Of a DNA stretch of 32,628 bases, positions 1 through 8,585 are shown one piece after another (position 1 is the stretch's first letter; each line of letters opens with the position of its first letter). A program made the translations under genes and the position numbers. The stretch covers positions 1 to 32,628 of the forward strand of contig JAEZIU010000317.1 in NCBI GenBank assembly GCA_023436485.1, written 5' to 3'. Origin of the DNA: Bacillota bacterium. GTDB lineage: Bacteria > Bacillota > Clostridia > Acetivibrionales > DSM-1351. Under the pieces are notes generated by a model. It searched no databases. It saw only the letters and a list, made by a program, of their open reading frames with translations, and was not told the DNA's origin.

Positions 1-674
1 ACCTTGTATTGTGCAGTAGAAAATTTATTTTTATAAGTTACTTCAGATTTCCAATCCTGAAAGTGGTTGTTAACAAGTTCTATAAGCTTTTCTTCATCGA
101 AATTACCTGCAACAGATATTACAGTATTATAAGGTGTATAAAATTCACTCATGTACTTTATTATCATATCTTTGTCAAACTTATTGATACACATTTCTGT
201 ACCAAGTATTGGATATCCCAGTGGATTCCCATCCCAAACCATTTCCGAAAAAATATCATGTACTAGTTCCTCCGGGGTATCCTCGTACATACCTATTTCT
301 TCAATTACAACACGCTTCTCTACGTTTATATCATCACTGTCAAATGAAGAATTGAATAGCATGTCGGACAACACATCCATGGCAATATCAAGATGGGTAT
401 CCAGTGTTTTTGTATAATAACATGTACATTCTTTACCGGTAAACGCATTTATCTGTCCTCCGATAGCGTCTATACATTCAGCAATATCCTTTGCCGTCCT
501 TTTAGCAGTACCTTTGAAAAGCATATGCTCAATAAAATGGGATATACCGTTATTCACTGAAGTCTCATTCCTGGAACCGGTACCAACCCAGATACCTACT
601 GAAACTGACCTAACATATGGTATTTTTTCATATACAAGTCTCAACCCGTTACTTAATTGTACTTTTTTGAACAT
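1..674 (-). CDS. M16 family zinc peptidase (partial, C-terminus outside window)
   Basis: This is the N-terminal 224 residues of an insulinase/processing-peptidase-like (M16) metallopeptidase, read from the ATG at 674 and still open at the window edge. The reading frame begins MFKKVQLSNGLRLVYEK. It carries the inverted zinc motif HFIEH (H46, E49, H50), and about 76 residues later an acidic stretch (VVIEEIGMYEDTPEE) that supplies the third zinc ligand in the family. A GGAGGA ribosome-binding site sits 4-5 nt before the start. Position directly after pnp matches the Firmicutes order rpsO-pnp-M16 peptidase (mlpA/ymxG of Bacillus). The substrate is unknown. The family assignment is secure; the rest of the gene cannot be seen. 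Confidence 0.9.
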   Translation of the reverse strand, partial: MFKKVQLSNGLRLVYEKIPYVRSVSVGIWVGTGSRNETSVNNGISHFIEHMLFKGTAKRTAKDIAECIDAIGGQINAFTGKECTCYYTKTLDTHLDIAMDVLSDMLFNSSFDSDDINVEKRVVIEEIGMYEDTPEELVHDIFSEMVWDGNPLGYPILGTEMCINKFDKDMIIKYMSEFYTPYNTVISVAGNFDEEKLIELVNNHFQDWKSEVTYKNKFSTAQYK

Positions 675-726
675 CTAGTCCTCCGATGTGTAATCTATAA
701 AGCAAAAAATTTTTTAATACATAATT

Positions 727-751
727 GGGCGTAAACAAAATGTCTACGCCC
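727..751 (-). terminator. Possible hairpin terminator after pnp
   Basis: GGGCGTA (727-733) pairs with TACGCCC (745-751), and the stem extends inward by three more bases with one mismatch. It lies between the pnp stop and the peptidase start. The U-tract on the minus strand is poor directly after the stem and a TTTTTT run comes only about 20 nt later. It may therefore be a weak terminator or an mRNA-processing or stabilising hairpin. Confidence 0.45.
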
Positions 752-772
752 AGAAGATCATACAACTACAGG

Positions 773-2884
773 TTATTTCTCTTCAGTAGTATTTTCATCA
801 GTCATGGCATCTTTTCTTGACAAATTGATTCTTCCCTGCTTATCTATCTCAGTAACTTTTACAAGGATTTCATCACCGATATTAACAACATCTTCAACTT
901 TTTCAACTCTCTTTTTATCAAGCTTTGAAATGTGAACCAAGCCGTCTTTGCCCGGTAAAATTTCAACAAAAGCACCGAAAGTCGTTATTCTTACAACTTT
1001 ACCAAGGTATACTTCACCCGGTTCGATATCCTTTGCAATTCCCTGGATTATTCTAAGTGCCTTCTGTGCAGCTGCATTATCAGGTGTTAATATATAAACT
1101 CTTCCGTCTTCTTCAATATCTATTTTTACACCTGTTTCTGCGATTATTTTGTTTATCATCTTTCCGCCTGGTCCAATGACATCACGGATTTTTTCAGGAT
1201 CAATATTGGTAGTAATTATTTTCGGTGCATATTCCGAAAGCTCTTGCCTTGGTTGGGGTATAGCCTTCAAAATTACATCGTTTATAATCTGCAAACGACC
1301 TTTTTTAGTTAATTCAAACGCCTGACGTATAATTTCATAGTTAAGACCGTCAACCTTTATATCCATCTGGATAGCAGTAATACCTTCTGTAGTTCCTGCA
1401 ACCTTGAAGTCCATGTCTCCAAAGAAATCTTCTATGCCCTGGATATCCATAAAGGTAACAAAGTTGTCCGGGTTCTCTTCATCTATAACCAATCCTGCTG
1501 AAATACCTGCTACAGGTGCCTTGATAGGAACTCCTGCATCCATGAGTGCAAGAGTACTTCCGCACACGCTTCCCTGTGATGTTGAACCGTTTGACATCAA
1601 TACTTCTGATACAAGTCTGAATGCATACGGGAATTCAATTTCTGATGGAATTACAGGAACAAGTGATCTTTCAGCCAAAGCACCGTGTCCTATTTCTCTT
1701 CTTCCCGGACCTCTTGAAGTTTTTGCTTCACCGACGCTGTAACCCGGGAAGTTGTAGTGGTGCATGTATCTCTTGGTTTCTTCAGTATCAATACCGTCCA
1801 TCTTCTGAACATCACCCATTGCACCAAGAGTTATCGTAGTGAGGACCTGAGTTTGTCCTCTTTGGAAGAGTCCTGAACCATGAGTTCTTGGAAGGATTCC
1901 TACTTCTGCTGAAAGAGCCCTTATCTCGTCCAGATTTCTGCCGTCAACACGCTTACCTTCCTTTAATATATATTCACGTACTACTTTCTTTTCAAGCTTA
2001 TATATAGCCTCATTTATCTTGCTTTCCATTTCAGGGAATTGTTCAGCCAAGGCTGCTTTAGCTTCTTCTGTCAATTCTGAAACCTTGGCATCTCTGTCCT
2101 GCTTATCCGTTGCCAGAACTGCAATACGCATCTTATCATATGCAAATCCTTTCACAGCTGCAAACAGGTCTGCAGGAACATCTGCTGACTCATAAGTAAA
2201 CTTGGGTTTACCAATCTCTTTTACTATTCCATTTATAAAGTCGCAAATCTTTTTTATCTCTTCGTGACCCTTTTTAATGGCATCCAGCATAACATCGTCA
2301 GGAACTATATCAGCTCCTGCCTCAATCATTGTTATCTTTTCCTTTGTTCCGGCAAGTGTAACGTACATCTTACTTTTTGCACGCTGCTCTTCATTTGGGT
2401 TTATAATTACTTCACCATCTACCAAGCCGAGAATAACTCCGCCGATAGGTCCCTTAAACGGAATATCTGAAATACTTATTGCAACGGAAGCGCCTATCAT
2501 TGCAGCTATTTCAGGTGAATTATCCTGTTCCACTGACATTACTGTATTTACAACAGCTACATCATTCCTCAAATCCTTTGGGAAAAGAGGTCTGATTGGT
2601 CTGTCTATAACTCTTGAAGTCAATATTGCTTTTTCAGAAGGCTTTCCTTCTCTCTTGATAAATCCGCCTGGAATCTTTCCTACTGCGTATAATCTTTCTT
2701 CATAATCAACGCTAAGTGGGAAGAAATCAATTCCGTCTCTTGGTGAAGCCGAGGCGGTTGCAGAAGACATTATTACAGTATCTCCGTATCTGATTAATGC
2801 TGATCCATTGGCTAATTGAGCTAGCTTTCCTGTTTCAACTGTTAGTGTTCTGCCTGCAAGTTCCATGCTAAATGTTTTTAACAT
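773..2884 (-). CDS. pnp: Polyribonucleotide nucleotidyltransferase (PNPase)
   Basis: PNPase degrades RNA 3' to 5' by phosphorolysis and can add tails in the reverse reaction; it acts as a cytoplasmic trimer in mRNA turnover. The 703-residue product has the full family architecture: first RNase PH domain (about 1-140), all-alpha linker, second RNase PH domain (about 320-540), KH domain (IRDVIGPGGKMINKII, about 555-612) and S1 domain (GEVYLGKVVRITTFGAFVEI, about 622-690). Length is close to the usual 700-711. The ATG at 2884 has a GGAGGA site 5-8 nt upstream. It lies downstream of rpsO on the same strand, separated by the rpsO terminator, and its leader contains a long hairpin (2932-3003) that may be used in autocontrol. 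Confidence 0.98.
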   Translation of the reverse strand: MLKTFSMELAGRTLTVETGKLAQLANGSALIRYGDTVIMSSATASASPRDGIDFFPLSVDYEERLYAVGKIPGGFIKREGKPSEKAILTSRVIDRPIRPLFPKDLRNDVAVVNTVMSVEQDNSPEIAAMIGASVAISISDIPFKGPIGGVILGLVDGEVIINPNEEQRAKSKMYVTLAGTKEKITMIEAGADIVPDDVMLDAIKKGHEEIKKICDFINGIVKEIGKPKFTYESADVPADLFAAVKGFAYDKMRIAVLATDKQDRDAKVSELTEEAKAALAEQFPEMESKINEAIYKLEKKVVREYILKEGKRVDGRNLDEIRALSAEVGILPRTHGSGLFQRGQTQVLTTITLGAMGDVQKMDGIDTEETKRYMHHYNFPGYSVGEAKTSRGPGRREIGHGALAERSLVPVIPSEIEFPYAFRLVSEVLMSNGSTSQGSVCGSTLALMDAGVPIKAPVAGISAGLVIDEENPDNFVTFMDIQGIEDFFGDMDFKVAGTTEGITAIQMDIKVDGLNYEIIRQAFELTKKGRLQIINDVILKAIPQPRQELSEYAPKIITTNIDPEKIRDVIGPGGKMINKIIAETGVKIDIEEDGRVYILTPDNAAAQKALRIIQGIAKDIEPGEVYLGKVVRITTFGAFVEILPGKDGLVHISKLDKKRVEKVEDVVNIGDEILVKVTEIDKQGRINLSRKDAMTDENTTEEK

Positions 2885-2931
2885 ATAAGTCCTCCTAAGT
2901 TTTTTAATAGTTTACATATGCTATTTTAAAA

Positions 2932-3003
2932 CTATAGACTGTAGCATGTAGATTCTACGCCAAAGTGATTTTTGACGCACAATCTACCTTCTACCGTCTA
3001 TAG
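2932..3003 (-). promoter_or_regulatory. Long imperfect hairpin in the pnp leader
   Basis: Two 23-nt arms (2932-2954 and 2981-3003) pair with only three mismatches around a 26-nt loop. CAAA (2960s) and TTTG within the loop can extend the pairing weakly. The structure ends about 48 nt upstream of the pnp start codon and lies after the rpsO terminator. A short U4 run follows it on the minus strand. In Escherichia coli a leader hairpin is cut by RNase III so that PNPase can repress its own mRNA. A comparable role here is inference. Confidence 0.6.
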
Positions 3004-3103
3004 CCATATGTCCTTTATTAGTATTATTTCATATTTTTCATAACTTATTGCCTATATTTTATGCTTAAATATTTCCACAACAAATATGTACAATGAATGC
3101 ATA

Positions 3104-3134
3104 TAAAAGCAGGCAGGCGGTTAGCCTGCCTGCT
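3104..3134 (-). terminator. Rho-independent terminator of rpsO
   Basis: A perfect 11-bp GC-rich stem (AGCAGGCAGGC, 3108-3118, with its complement at 3124-3134) closes a 5-nt loop. On the minus strand it is followed by TTTTAT. It begins 10 nt after the rpsO stop codon. Confidence 0.88.
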
Positions 3135-3143
3135 CTCATATGA

Positions 3144-3407
3144 TTATTTTCTTAGACCAAGTTTTTCAATAATTGCGCGGTATCTTTCGATATCATTCTT
3201 TTTAAGATAGTTTAACAAGCTTCTTCTTGCACCAACCATTTTAAGAAGTCCTCTTCCTGAATGGTAATCCTTCTTATGAATCTTTAAGTGACCATTGAGG
3301 TGGTTGATTCTCTCAGTTAGAATAGCAACCTGAACTTCCGGTGAACCAGTATCACCTTCACGAAGCTGATACTTCGCAATTATTTCCTGCTTTAAATCTT
3401 TAACCAT
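3144..3407 (-). CDS. rpsO: 30S ribosomal protein S15
   Basis: S15 binds 16S rRNA early in assembly of the small-subunit platform. The start is set at the ATG at 3407, giving 87 residues (family 87-89) beginning MVKDLKQEIIAKYQLREGD. A GGAGGT site lies 8 nt upstream of it, and the upstream in-frame ATG at 3470 would add 21 non-homologous residues. The conserved GDTGSPEVQ, LNGHLKIHKKDYHSRGLL-like and GARRSLLNYLK segments are present. It has its own promoter at 3507-3535, which leaves a leader of about 90 nt, and a strong terminator follows. The leader could host S15 autoregulation. Confidence 0.98.
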   Translation of the reverse strand: MVKDLKQEIIAKYQLREGDTGSPEVQVAILTERINHLNGHLKIHKKDYHSGRGLLKMVGARRSLLNYLKKNDIERYRAIIEKLGLRK

Positions 3408-3506
3408 TTTTAATACCTCCAAAATTTTGTTAAATCGCCATAAACCAAGTAATTGGATGGAGTAACCCAAAAACGTAGTTAATGGTTAGAAATTTCATAC
3501 CTATGT

Positions 3507-3535
3507 ATTTTAGCACAATTTATAATTATTTACAA
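3507..3535 (-). promoter_or_regulatory. Sigma-A promoter of rpsO
   Basis: On the minus strand TTGTAA (3530-3535) is separated by exactly 17 nt from TAAAAT (3507-3512), with an extended TGn just before the -10. It would start transcription near 3500, about 93 nt before the rpsO start. Confidence 0.75.
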
Positions 3536-3592
3536 CGATTAATTTGTACGTATAATAACGGTAGTTACGTTATATAATCACATTATTTAAAC

Positions 3593-3621
3593 TTGTTCTA
3601 CTTTCTAAATTATGGTAATAT
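3593..3621 (+). promoter_or_regulatory. Promoter of the ABC-2 exporter operon
   Basis: TTGTTC (3593-3598), a 17-nt spacer and TAATAT (3616-3621) with TGG directly before the -10 give a good extended -10 promoter. It lies 48 nt upstream of the first exporter gene and is divergent from rpsO. Confidence 0.65.
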
Positions 3622-3669
3622 ATCTATTGATTTAGTGAGTACACTAACTATTATTACCAAGAGGTATTT

Positions 3670-4473
3670 ATGAAGGTTTTCTTAGAAGTAATAAAACTAA
3701 ATTTCAAGGTCTCTTTCCAATATAAATGGACCTTTGCAATGACTCTATTAGTACAGCCCATATTACTTTTTATAAATATTGCACTCTTTAAAAGTATATA
3801 TACTTATAATGATACAGCAAGTATAAAGGGCTATGGCTATGAGCAGATGGTTTGGTATTATACCGCATATTATGTAGTTCTGAGTTTAGTATGGAATAAT
3901 ATTACAAATCAAATATCAAGAAGCATTATTTCAGGAGAACTGGCCACAGATTTGCTGAGACCTATTACGGTTTTCCGTTTTATGCTTGCAAGTGCCATTT
4001 CTTCCAGACTTGTGGCAATGCTGGCTGATTTTATTCCCGGTTTGATAATCTACAGTCTGATTCTGTTCCCTACATTTTTGACATTAAAATCCTTTCTTTC
4101 CTTTCTTATAGTAACTGTACTAGCATTTCTTCTTAACTATTTGTTTTCATTTCTACTTGGAATGTCGGCAATGATTATTAAGAACAATATGTCATTAAGT
4201 ATTATAAGAGAGGTTTTACAGGCTATAGTAGGTGGAGGAGTTATTCCCCTAGAGTTTATGCCTGCTTGGCTTAATAGGATTTTTGATTTTTTACCATTCA
4301 AATACATAATTTACTGGCCAATTCAATTCTTTCTTAACCGTGTTGAGGGCGACAAACTTGGTTCAATGATTAGGATCGGGAGCATACAGATTTTATGGAT
4401 TATTGCATTTTATGTGGTAATTAAAATTTTATGGAAGCACCTCATAAAGAAATTCTGTGCAGCGGGAGGTTAA
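3670..4473 (+). CDS. ABC-2 type exporter permease (COG4587-like)
   Basis: This 267-residue integral membrane protein has about six hydrophobic segments and resembles the COG4587 permeases (DUF990 group) that pair with a second permease and a COG4586 ATPase. Visible features are the cytoplasmic N-terminus (MKVFLEVIKLNFKVSFQYKW) and the conserved ISRSIISGELATDLLRPI segment between the second and third helices. An AGAGGT site precedes the ATG. The gene ends in GCAGCGGGAGGTTAA, so its last codons form the ribosome-binding site of the next gene. The substrate cannot be deduced; the first gene of an operon of three. Confidence 0.85.
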   Translation: MKVFLEVIKLNFKVSFQYKWTFAMTLLVQPILLFINIALFKSIYTYNDTASIKGYGYEQMVWYYTAYYVVLSLVWNNITNQISRSIISGELATDLLRPITVFRFMLASAISSRLVAMLADFIPGLIIYSLILFPTFLTLKSFLSFLIVTVLAFLLNYLFSFLLGMSAMIIKNNMSLSIIREVLQAIVGGGVIPLEFMPAWLNRIFDFLPFKYIIYWPIQFFLNRVEGDKLGSMIRIGSIQILWIIAFYVVIKILWKHLIKKFCAAGG

Positions 4474-4474
4474 T

Positions 4475-5269
4475 ATGCTTAAATTGCTGAAATTATTCAA
4501 ACTATTCATATGGAATTGTAAAATGGATATATCTCGCAGTATGGAGTATAGATTCGATTTTATTATTGGTACTGTAATAGGCTTGGCTTTTTCCAGTGTA
4601 GGGCCAATTCTTCAATATTTGATATTTACCCAGACAAAAGGCTTTCCCGGCTGGAACCTGGAACAGATTATTTTATTCCAGGGCATATTGTTGTTTATAT
4701 CAGGTATAAAGGGAATGAGTTTTGGTAATTTACCTTTTTTTGTAATAGGTATTATAAGAAAGGGCGATTTTGACAGACTGTTACTTAAACCTTATTCTCC
4801 TATAGGTATAATCCTGGCCAGCGGCTTCAGTCTTAACAATATAGGTCCTCTTATCTCGGGTGCACTTATAATGGCTTACTCCATAGTTAAAATGAATCTG
4901 TGCATCGGTTTTGTTCAGATTGTCATTTTTCTTCTGGCAATAGTTTTCGGTCTTATTCTGTATATGGGCTATGAGGTTCTGTACAGCAGCATAGCTATAA
5001 AGCTCGTACAAATCGGAAGGCTTGATGAATTGATGAATAGTCTGTTAAGATTTGGGGAATTCCCAGTAAATATTTTTTCCAAGACCCTGCAGTCGGCCTT
5101 GATTACAGTAATACCATTTGCTGTATGGGTTAACATTCCTGCAAACGCATTATTGAACAGGCTTGATTACACCGTCCCCATAACTTTTGTTTTCTGTACT
5201 CTGTTCTTCTATGTAAGTCTGAAAATTTGGAACCAATTTCTAAAAAAATATACCAGTGCAGGAGGTTAA
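4475..5269 (+). CDS. ABC-2 type exporter permease (COG3694-like)
   Basis: This is the second permease of the exporter, 264 residues with about six membrane segments. The start is the ATG at 4475, which follows a GGGAGGT site at 4464-4470. An in-frame ATG 18 nt upstream lies before that site and is unlikely. The conserved cytoplasmic loop reads GIIRKGDFDRLLLKPYSP, the equivalent of the LLRPI motif in its partner and typical of this paired family. The 3' end repeats the layout of the first permease: its closing codons GCAGGAGGTTAA carry the ribosome-binding site for the ATPase gene, implying tight translational coupling. Confidence 0.85.
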   Translation: MLKLLKLFKLFIWNCKMDISRSMEYRFDFIIGTVIGLAFSSVGPILQYLIFTQTKGFPGWNLEQIILFQGILLFISGIKGMSFGNLPFFVIGIIRKGDFDRLLLKPYSPIGIILASGFSLNNIGPLISGALIMAYSIVKMNLCIGFVQIVIFLLAIVFGLILYMGYEVLYSSIAIKLVQIGRLDELMNSLLRFGEFPVNIFSKTLQSALITVIPFAVWVNIPANALLNRLDYTVPITFVFCTLFFYVSLKIWNQFLKKYTSAGG

Positions 5270-5273
5270 GCAC

Positions 5274-6257
5274 ATGAGTGAATATATAATAGATGTTGAA
5301 GGCTTAAAAAAGGATTTCAAGGTACATAAAAGAGATAAATCAGGTCTTATGTCTTCCCTCAAGTCATTGTTTAGCAGGGATTACAAGCTTGTCAAGGCAG
5401 TGGATAATCTGGATTTGAAGATTCCCCAGGGGGAAATTCGTGGACTTATCGGTCCAAATGGTGCAGGGAAATCAACTACTATAAAAATTCTTTCCGGTAT
5501 CCTATACCCTACCGAAGGAAATGTTAATGTCATGGGTTATACTCCCTGGACACAAAGAGAAGATTATGTAAAAAAGATAGGTGTTGTTTTCGGTCAAAAG
5601 TCTCAGCTCGTGTGGGATTTGCCTGCAATTGATACTTTCGCCCTGAATAAGCAGATGTACAGTATTCCCCATAAAACATTTGAAAATAATATTAATTATT
5701 TCAAAGAATTGCTAAATATAGGTGATGTTATTACAAAACCTGTCAGACAGCTGTCATTAGGAGAAAGGATGAAGTGCGAGTTCGTATGTGCACTTTTGCA
5801 CGAACCTCCTCTTGTGTATCTTGACGAGCCTACAATAGGGTTGGATATAATTTCAAAGGAGGCTATAAGATCCTTTATTAAAATGGTCAACAAGGAAAAA
5901 GGAACTACCTTTATTGTTACAACTCACGACTTGAGTGACATCGAAGACCTTTGTGAAAATGTCAGTATCATAAATAACGGTACAATAGTTTTCAATAATA
6001 GCATTGAAAAATTGAAAACATATTTTTCTGATAAAAAGATTATTGAGATTAAATTTTCTCGTCTGATTGAACAGTCACTTCTCGAAGATTTTAAAGTAAC
6101 CTCTAGCGGACCGTATTTTGCAAATATTGAAATTGAAACCGTAAATACTAATCTGCAGGACGAAATATCAAAAATTTTCAAACAGCTGCCTGTTCAAGAT
6201 ATAAATATAAATAATATAAATATTGAAGAAGTTATAAAGCACATATACCTTAGCTAA
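5274..6257 (+). CDS. ABC exporter ATPase (COG4586-like)
   Basis: This is the 327-residue nucleotide-binding subunit of the exporter. It has Walker A GPNGAGKST (about 60-68), the signature LSLGE (160-164), Walker B LVYLDEP (180-186) and the H-loop TTHD. A roughly 40-residue N-terminal extension before the core (KDFKVHKRDKSGLMSSLKSL) is typical of COG4586 proteins, and a C-terminal domain of about 90 residues follows. I place the start at the ATG at 5274 because the GGAGGT site lies between it and an upstream in-frame ATG. The stop is followed by a hairpin terminator. The exported substrate is unknown. Confidence 0.9.
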   Translation: MSEYIIDVEGLKKDFKVHKRDKSGLMSSLKSLFSRDYKLVKAVDNLDLKIPQGEIRGLIGPNGAGKSTTIKILSGILYPTEGNVNVMGYTPWTQREDYVKKIGVVFGQKSQLVWDLPAIDTFALNKQMYSIPHKTFENNINYFKELLNIGDVITKPVRQLSLGERMKCEFVCALLHEPPLVYLDEPTIGLDIISKEAIRSFIKMVNKEKGTTFIVTTHDLSDIEDLCENVSIINNGTIVFNNSIEKLKTYFSDKKIIEIKFSRLIEQSLLEDFKVTSSGPYFANIEIETVNTNLQDEISKIFKQLPVQDININNINIEEVIKHIYLS

Positions 6258-6262
6258 CTTCG

Positions 6263-6299
6263 GCACAAAAAATTCGGGTCTACTCCGATTTTTTTGTGC
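6263..6299 (+). terminator. Terminator of the ABC exporter operon
   Basis: Fifteen-base arms (6263-6277 and 6285-6299) pair with one mismatch around a 7-nt loop. The outer half of the stem is A/T-rich (GCACAAAAAA / TTTTTTTGTGC), so the T-run needed for release lies in the descending arm. It begins 5 nt after the ATPase stop. Confidence 0.75.
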
Positions 6300-6427
6300 A
6301 TGTTTTCTCACTGAGACATATCAAAATTAAACATCTATTTCCTATAAATAAATAATTTTTTAGAATTTATGGATTATATTTACTTATTCTTATATACTTA
6401 ATATGTTCTATATTTTATCGCAAGGAG

Positions 6428-7393
6428 ATGGTTTATATTAATAATAATTCTGCTCTTTTAAAAAAAATTGCCGATAATGTTGAAAATGTAATTGTAGGAA
6501 AAAGAAATGCTGTTGAATTAGCAATAATCGCACTTATTTGTAATGGACACGTTCTTTTAGAGGATGTCCCCGGCGTAGGTAAAACGAGCCTTGTTTCAGC
6601 TCTGGCCAAATCCATTTCGGCATCCTTTAAGAGAATTCAGTTTACCCCTGATGTTCTTCCCTCCGATATAACCGGTTTTTCAATATTCAATCAAAAGACA
6701 GGAGAATTTGAATTCAGACCCGGAACAGCTATGTGTCAAATTCTTCTTGCCGATGAAATTAACAGAACCTCTCCCAAAACCCAGTCCAGCTTGCTGGAGA
6801 TAATGGAAGAGAACCAAGTCACTGTTGACGGCACTACATATAAACTTCCAAAACCGTTTATGGTTCTGGCGACCCAAAACCCCATAGAGTATATAGGTAC
6901 ATACCCTCTTCCTGAAGCACAGATGGACAGGTTCTTCATAAAAGTATCCCTTGGATACCCTCAGCAAGGTGAGGAAGTTTACATATTATCAAGATTTCTG
7001 GAAGATAATCCATTGGAAACTCTGGAGGCAGTTGCGTCAAGTGACGATATTTTGCTTATTCAAAAAGATGTAAAACAGGTTTATATAGATAAAACCTTAA
7101 AAAACTATGTCGTTGATATTGTAAATATGACCAGAAAAAACCAGTATATTGCCCTTGGTGCCAGTCCAAGAGGTTCAATTGCAGTATGCCGAGCAGCACA
7201 GGCATGGGCATATTTCAATGGCAGGGATTATGTTGTCCCCGAAGATATAAAAAAGATGCTTTTGCCTACGCTTTCACACAGACTTGTATTAAAACAGGAA
7301 GCAAAACTTAAAAAAATGTCTTCCTCAGACATACTAACTTCAATAATTGACAAGGTATACATACCTATGGTAGATAACTATGAGAAAAAGTAG
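6428..7393 (+). CDS. MoxR family AAA+ ATPase
   Basis: MoxR ATPases are chaperone-like AAA+ proteins that usually act with a DUF58 partner. The 321-residue protein has Walker A DVPGVGKT (46-53), Walker B ILLADE (105-110), sensor 1 in LATQNPIEYIGTYPLPEAQMDR and the winged C-terminal lid with SPRGSIAVCRAAQAWA. It is the first gene of a three-gene operon with DUF58 and a transglutaminase, a widespread combination. The start is odd: the AAGGAG site (6422-6427) abuts the ATG at 6428 with no spacer, while the in-frame ATT at 6437 lies 9 nt from it. No other start codon fits. Confidence 0.93.
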   Translation: MVYINNNSALLKKIADNVENVIVGKRNAVELAIIALICNGHVLLEDVPGVGKTSLVSALAKSISASFKRIQFTPDVLPSDITGFSIFNQKTGEFEFRPGTAMCQILLADEINRTSPKTQSSLLEIMEENQVTVDGTTYKLPKPFMVLATQNPIEYIGTYPLPEAQMDRFFIKVSLGYPQQGEEVYILSRFLEDNPLETLEAVASSDDILLIQKDVKQVYIDKTLKNYVVDIVNMTRKNQYIALGASPRGSIAVCRAAQAWAYFNGRDYVVPEDIKKMLLPTLSHRLVLKQEAKLKKMSSSDILTSIIDKVYIPMVDNYEKK

Positions 7394-8585
7394 AATTACC
7401 TTTATATTTTTATTTGTATTATCAATAATATTTTTATATAATTTCGGTGGTTTTGTATCCTTCTTCTTTTTTAACACCCTTGTTGCCTTATTGATAGTAT
7501 CTCTTGCATACACCATATTTGTATTTGTAAGAATCAAATTTATACAAGAAATAGATAAGAGGGTTATTGTCAAAGGAGAGAATGTAAGACTTGTTGTAAA
7601 GATTTCAAACGAGGATATTTTAGTATATCCTTATGTTTTTGCAACCTTTTTTAGTTCGCATTCCTCGTTTATAGGCAGAAATTCTTCACAAAGTTTGTCC
7701 ATCAGCCCCAAGTCCGGTAAGGAATTTATCTTCGATATGGAATGCAAATTCAGAGGTGAATATGATGTGGGGCTGAGTGAAATCTATATTGAAGATTTTT
7801 TAGGCTTAATAAAACTAAAGTATAAAATACCTGAACCGAAAAAAATTATTGTCTACCCTAAAATTGAGCATCTTCCAAATTTCAGTATACTGTCTTCGGG
7901 AAGTACCGATTCTCAAAGTGCTGAAAATGGCTTACAGTATAATATGAATAATATCAAAGATATACGTGAGTACATTGACGGAGACAGTTTCAGAAAAATA
8001 CACTGGAAGCTTACAGCCAGAAATGACAGACTAATGATAAAAAACTATGAGGGTACTACAGAAGCAAACGTTAATATTCTTCTTGACCTAAGAAAAAATG
8101 TTTATAGTGACGATGAAAACATAATTATAGAAGATAAGCTAATTGAGGCTGCTATTGCGGTACTGTATTTTTATTTATCCAAGGGAGTTTCTGTTAATTA
8201 TGTATACTTCAATGAGAAACTTGATGTGTTTAAGGCCTCCAACATGATGGAGTTTGAACAAATATACAAAACGTTATCATGTGTAAATTTTGATCAGCAG
8301 GTACCGATGGCCGACATTCTGAGGCTTCATTCGGAATCCTGTTCAAATTCATCGGATATGATTGTTTTTACCAGTATACTGGATATAGATTTGTATAATG
8401 AAATGTACAAAGCACAAATGGCCAACCACACGGTTACTCTTATTTATGTATCACCGGACATTTCAGGAAATGTTAGACCCGGTATCATAGAAGATATAAT
8501 GGAAAACCTCCCCGAAATCGGTATTAAAGCATATTCCATACATCCAGATGATGATATAAAAATCTTACTTGGAGGTTCGGACTGA
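7380..8585 (+). CDS. DUF58 domain protein
   Basis: This 401-residue protein starts with two hydrophobic helices (about 8-27 and 30-50), followed by a beta-rich region and the DUF58 core with the hallmark DIREYIDGDSFRKIHWK (194-210), then a von Willebrand A-like fold. DUF58 proteins are nearly always partners of MoxR ATPases. The ATG overlaps the moxR end by 14 nt, and there is no clear ribosome-binding site, so translation is probably coupled to moxR. The 3' end contains TTGGAGG, which serves the next gene. The biochemical role of the family is not established; the membrane-anchored link between MoxR and the transglutaminase is inference from operon structure. Confidence 0.9.
   Translation: MRKSRITFIFLFVLSIIFLYNFGGFVSFFFFNTLVALLIVSLAYTIFVFVRIKFIQEIDKRVIVKGENVRLVVKISNEDILVYPYVFATFFSSHSSFIGRNSSQSLSISPKSGKEFIFDMECKFRGEYDVGLSEIYIEDFLGLIKLKYKIPEPKKIIVYPKIEHLPNFSILSSGSTDSQSAENGLQYNMNNIKDIREYIDGDSFRKIHWKLTARNDRLMIKNYEGTTEANVNILLDLRKNVYSDDENIIIEDKLIEAAIAVLYFYLSKGVSVNYVYFNEKLDVFKASNMMEFEQIYKTLSCVNFDQQVPMADILRLHSESCSNSSDMIVFTSILDIDLYNEMYKAQMANHTVTLIYVSPDISGNVRPGIIEDIMENLPEIGIKAYSIHPDDDIKILLGGSD

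Noticed and set aside
9..417. Plus-strand open frames opposite the M16 peptidase
   Set aside because: They run antisense to the peptidase, whose zinc motif and ribosome-binding site are clear.
2277..2705. Open frame of 142 codons on the plus strand inside pnp
   Set aside because: It lies wholly opposite a well-conserved PNPase gene, has no ribosome-binding site and resembles no family; it is a shadow of codon bias.
2932..3003. Mobile palindromic element (MITE-like) upstream of pnp
   Set aside because: No target-site duplication or second copy was noticed in the window, and its place in a leader fits a regulatory hairpin better; a genome search would settle it.
6340..6427. Promoter of the moxR operon
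   Set aside because: A TATACT at about 6394 has only a poor -35 candidate; the region is very A/T-rich and no choice is convincing.
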